Source of the DNA: Eudromia elegans | Taxonomy: Eukaryota; Chordata; Aves; Tinamiformes; Tinamidae | Reading direction: 5' to 3' | Assembly: GCA_003342815.1 (NCBI GenBank) | Contig: PTEX01000205.1 | Coordinates: 1,012,252 to 1,076,251, forward strand | Length of the DNA: 64,000 bases | In this document: positions 61,190 through 64,000 of the stretch, in pieces | Layout of the letters: the number at the start of each line of letters is the position of its first letter | How positions within the stretch are numbered: the stretch's first letter is position 1 | The notes under the pieces: generated by a model | Told to the model about the DNA's origin: nothing | The model's database searches: none | Seen by the model: only the letters and a program-made list of their open reading frames with translations | Translations under genes and position numbers: made by a program

Positions 61190-61229
61190 GCATCATCATC
61201 ATCATTATCATCATTATCTTCATCATGCT
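61190..61229 (+). repeat. ATC trinucleotide microsatellite
   Basis: About a dozen CAT/ATC units, interrupted by TTATC-type variants. Confidence 0.85.
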
Positions 61230-62059
61230 GAAAAAAGAAAGGACTAATGATCAATACTAACTGATTACAACTCAATTAAGGAGGATCTTTTCAGTGTGTT
61301 TTTTTTTTATCTAGCCTCTTCCAGTCCTTCAGCATTTTCAAGTTAACCTAATACATTACACTATTTAACATGTTTAATGAGCGTGCCAGAATATAAGTAA
61401 AATCATCATTTAATGTGCTGCATTGCTTCCGTGGTACATACTCAACTTCACTTGGGCAACACTGATTTATAAAGAGCAGCCAAAAAAAAAAAAAACCAAA
61501 AAAACCCACCAAACTCTTGCTCTCTTAGAAAATGAGAGTTATTGGTGTAAATTGGAATAGACTTTAACTCTTCAGATAAACAGCTATCTAGAAGCATTGC
61601 AAAGATGCTAGGAATTGTAGGAGGAAGTTAGTGTGGAACAAGCCTCATATAAATCATGACTTTATTCAGTCTGTTGCGCAGACACAGACCTCCCTTCCAT
61701 CCATCCTATTATTTTTGTTCAAAATTTTAACTTTGAGCTGTATGGGACGGTGATAGTTTGGCGATGTGGCTTTGCATAGTACCTTGCACTAAATTCTCTG
61801 ATTGATAGTGTTATAATGTAGAAGTTAGTTGATGTTAGTTATAATGTTGATGTTAGTACTTCTATTTCAATGGTATTGCATTACTTTTTTGTCCTGTGCT
61901 GGCACCTGTGGTTTATCTCTGGTGAATGCGAAACCATACAGTATATTTATTTTTTAAAAAAATTAAGTATCTTATTTTGAACTTTTAGGACTGGCATTCA
62001 GGTTTTATAATATGTGGTTGAGAGTTTAAAAATACACAGGGAAGATCCAGGCTAGCCAT
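61230..62059. other. Non-coding sequence, no gene seen
   Basis: AT-rich with A and T runs near 61301 and 61482. A 28-bp-period imperfect duplication spans 61810-61857 (GTTATAATGT at both starts). TCTATTTCAATGGTATTGC near 61860 may be a MITE scrap. Confidence 0.45.
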
Positions 62060-62540
62060 TCCCATTCAGTCACACTCTCACAGCAGCGTCGTTTTTATAG
62101 AGCAGCTCTGCTGTTGGCATATCGAGAATCACAGAGAGGGCAGCAATTTGGGTACAAGCAAAATTTCTTGAAACAGTTCTTGTAAAGATAATTCAGATTA
62201 ATGGGCTATTTACAGTCTTGCTAACTTACTAACTGGCTGTGTGCTCTAGGTAATCAGGGTGACATTACTGCCGGCACAAAAATGACATCTCGTCATCAGA
62301 AATTTTCTTCATTGGCACCGAAAATGCCAGGCACATCACCTCTGACTGTGTGGCCACCACATCTATTAACCTTATTGATTTGGAGTCGTGCTGTGCCACA
62401 CTGGAAAACTGCTCCCTGCTGAAAGACTCAAGTGGATCAATCCTGCGCCACGAACAAAAACTCAATAACAAAACGTAGTAAGCACCTTTCCCCATTAAGT
62501 ATTCCTCAAAGTGAATTGCAGTAGAGAACATCACCATGAG
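62060..62540. promoter_or_regulatory. Candidate conserved non-coding element
   Basis: About 480 bases of balanced, repeat-free sequence. The minus strand carries a 111-codon frame (62265-62600) that I do not recognise. Inside it are CATCACCTCTGACTGTGTGG, ATTAACCTTATTGATTTGG and TCAATAACAAAACG. The low repeat content and balanced composition recall long conserved elements, but a coding exon cannot be excluded without alignment. Confidence 0.3.
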
Positions 62541-63298
62541 GAGCTTCCTTTGGGATCTGTGATTTTCCAGAAAAAGTAACACATAGAAATGGTTGAACAT
62601 GTAGGGAAAGATGCCAGAGGTATTTTATAACCACTCCTCTTGAATATTTTCCCAAAAATGATATTTTAATTTTGCACTGTAATTTTCTCTTGGAACCTAA
62701 AAAAACTGAACTTCCTCCTTGTTTTAACCATGTTTGGAAGTCTCTGGTAAGTCATCTCGTGACAGATGACTCTGAAAAAGAAAGCTTTCTCTGCTTTGTC
62801 AATGCTTCAGCATTTTCCTGTATTTATCAGCATTTATTTTTGAGAGTCTCATTGTGATTGAGCTTGAAAATGAAACAAGCCATCCAGCTCCTTTCAGCTT
62901 CATACTGTTAACAAAGAAGGCAACAAAAGGAGTTCCAGGGCTTCATATTTCCTGACAAAAGATAGAGGGCTGCAGCAAGCCCCATTCATATTTAAATGCT
63001 CCTGGCTTTAGAATTAAAAGTCCATCTTTCATGGTACCATTTCCGTTCCTTGCTTTTTTGTTGGTCTTTGCTGGCAATGAAAACTATGTTTCAGATTTTC
63101 GTGTGGTTCTCCATTCGAATCTCCAGAACTTCTGTTCCTAGCAATATTCCTTTGCAGACCTCCAAGGCTTTTATAAAGAGCAGTTGCGCATCATTTTCAT
63201 TTTTAATCGTCTTAGAAACTCATTTTGGATCAGGAAAAATGTAGATGCAATCACTCCATACACATGTGAGCAATTACTGGTTATAGTTGAGTAAGTTT
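62541..63298. other. Non-coding sequence, no gene seen
   Basis: AT-rich. Frames of 61 and 82 aa on the plus strand are unrecognised. Confidence 0.45.
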
Positions 63299-63366
63299 TA
63301 TTAAAGCCAGTGGGACTCCCGTTCTCTGAAAAGAGGGCTCATATGAGCAAGGGTTACAGGACAGGG
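63299..63366. repeat. MITE-like relic, best preserved copy
   Basis: TTAAAGCCAGTGGGACTCCC, then GGCTCATATGAGCAAGGG, then TTACAGGACAGGGC. This fits the right half of the ancient element type with a GAAGTCAATGGGACTACTC centre and a GTGAGTAAGGGTTGCAGGAT plus CAGGGCC end. It is the closest match in the window, so this copy best supports the family. Confidence 0.5.
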
Positions 63367-64000
63367 CAGGATTGTTTCTGTTGCTCTGTTCTGTGATAAC
63401 AATATTTTTGCCCAAGTGGCTGATCTGAAAACTTGACAGCTAAAACCTATGGGCATAGTGTTTAATTTTGAATTGGTTCTGGTGTTAATGAATACAGCAA
63501 AATTCATTAACAGTACTCCTCACACGGTAGTCAGTCGTGCCTAATATCTATATATTTATCTATATTAACTATTTTAATATTTTATTTCAAAGAACAAAAT
63601 CTGGATTATGCAAAGAAGGGATAAGAATATGCAGTATCTTTTTCTTTTTTTTTTCATTTCCTTGGAAAAAGTGATTTCTCAAAGCCAGATGAAAAGTCTG
63701 GAAAGTATTATTTTTATTCCTTAGGAAATAACCCTGGGTTTCTAATTAATGTCGTGAAATTAGGGCCATTTATCTGAAAAACTGAAAAAAAAAATCTATA
63801 TATGCTCCAAAGTTCAGTGTTTGTCCCTGAGCTCTTACATGGGATATACTGTGTGAAAGTCCAACATGGGATATGCCACATATCATCTCTATTTAGAGCC
63901 CCTAGGCAGGAAGTATGGATAAAAAAAAATAATCAAAATTACTGTTTTTCTTTACTGAAAGCCCTCTAAGGAATTCATTGGAATGAGTTCTGTCTGCCCA
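63367..64000. other. Non-coding sequence to window end, no gene seen
   Basis: AT-rich with ATCTATATATTTATCTATAT near 63546 and T/A runs. CATGGGATATACTGTGTGAA and CATGGGATATGCCACATAT form a short dispersed repeat at about 63838-63882. Confidence 0.45.

Noticed and set aside
61190-61229. CRISPR-like regular repeats
   Set aside because: It is a plain trinucleotide microsatellite with no spacers, and the genome is vertebrate-like.

Overview
The window looks like non-coding vertebrate DNA, most likely from a bird or another sauropsid. It is AT-rich and has no operon-like gene packing. The only long reading frames are isolated and have no recognisable domains. There are a few compact CpG islands, many A/T homopolymers and short microsatellites. 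The interspersed repeats I can see are old and decayed: MIR/CORE-SINE-like pieces, MITE-like palindromic elements and one hAT-like terminus. I see no Alu, B1, L1 or recognisable CR1 copy. The species is inferred from this general character and not from any diagnostic gene. No protein-coding exon, rRNA or tRNA could be supported, and a 14-base N run at 7258-7271 marks an assembly gap.

Layout. 1-7 kb is AT-rich sequence carrying two CpG islands (about 3.77-4.0 and 5.84-6.18 kb); the second ends in a splice-donor-like CAG/GTAACA. 7.2-7.4 kb holds the gap and a 35-base A run. 7.8-9.3 kb is AT-rich, repeat-poor sequence with many homeodomain-type ATTA/TAAT cores, typical of conserved non-coding (enhancer-like) DNA. 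9.3-25 kb is mostly featureless, with two small CpG patches (10.0 and 12.6 kb), one MITE relic, one clear MIR-like relic and a PBX-HOX/POU motif cluster near 18.1 kb. 25.6-26.4 kb contains the longest open frame of the window inside enhancer-like sequence. 28-40 kb holds a SOX-type palindrome, a GC-rich patch, several ancient repeats and a hAT-like end. 40.7-40.9 kb is another enhancer-like block. 41-53 kb is largely featureless apart from one MIR-like relic, short tandem duplications and microsatellites. 53.9-54.4 kb is the largest CpG island and carries paired CRE-like sites in an inverted repeat. 58.3 kb has a TA/TG repeat fused to a perfect hairpin. 59.9-62.5 kb is again rich in enhancer-like sequence, and a well-preserved MITE-like relic sits at 63.3 kb.

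Interpretation. The pattern of a gene-free interval, old repeats only, several CpG islands without visible coding exons, and clusters of AT-rich transcription-factor-like motifs resembles a regulatory gene desert beside a developmental gene, possibly containing lncRNA promoters. I cannot name the neighbouring gene. No novel protein-based system was found. The most useful leads are the orphan CpG islands, the conserved-element candidates, the SOX-like palindrome and the recurrent ancient MITE signature.
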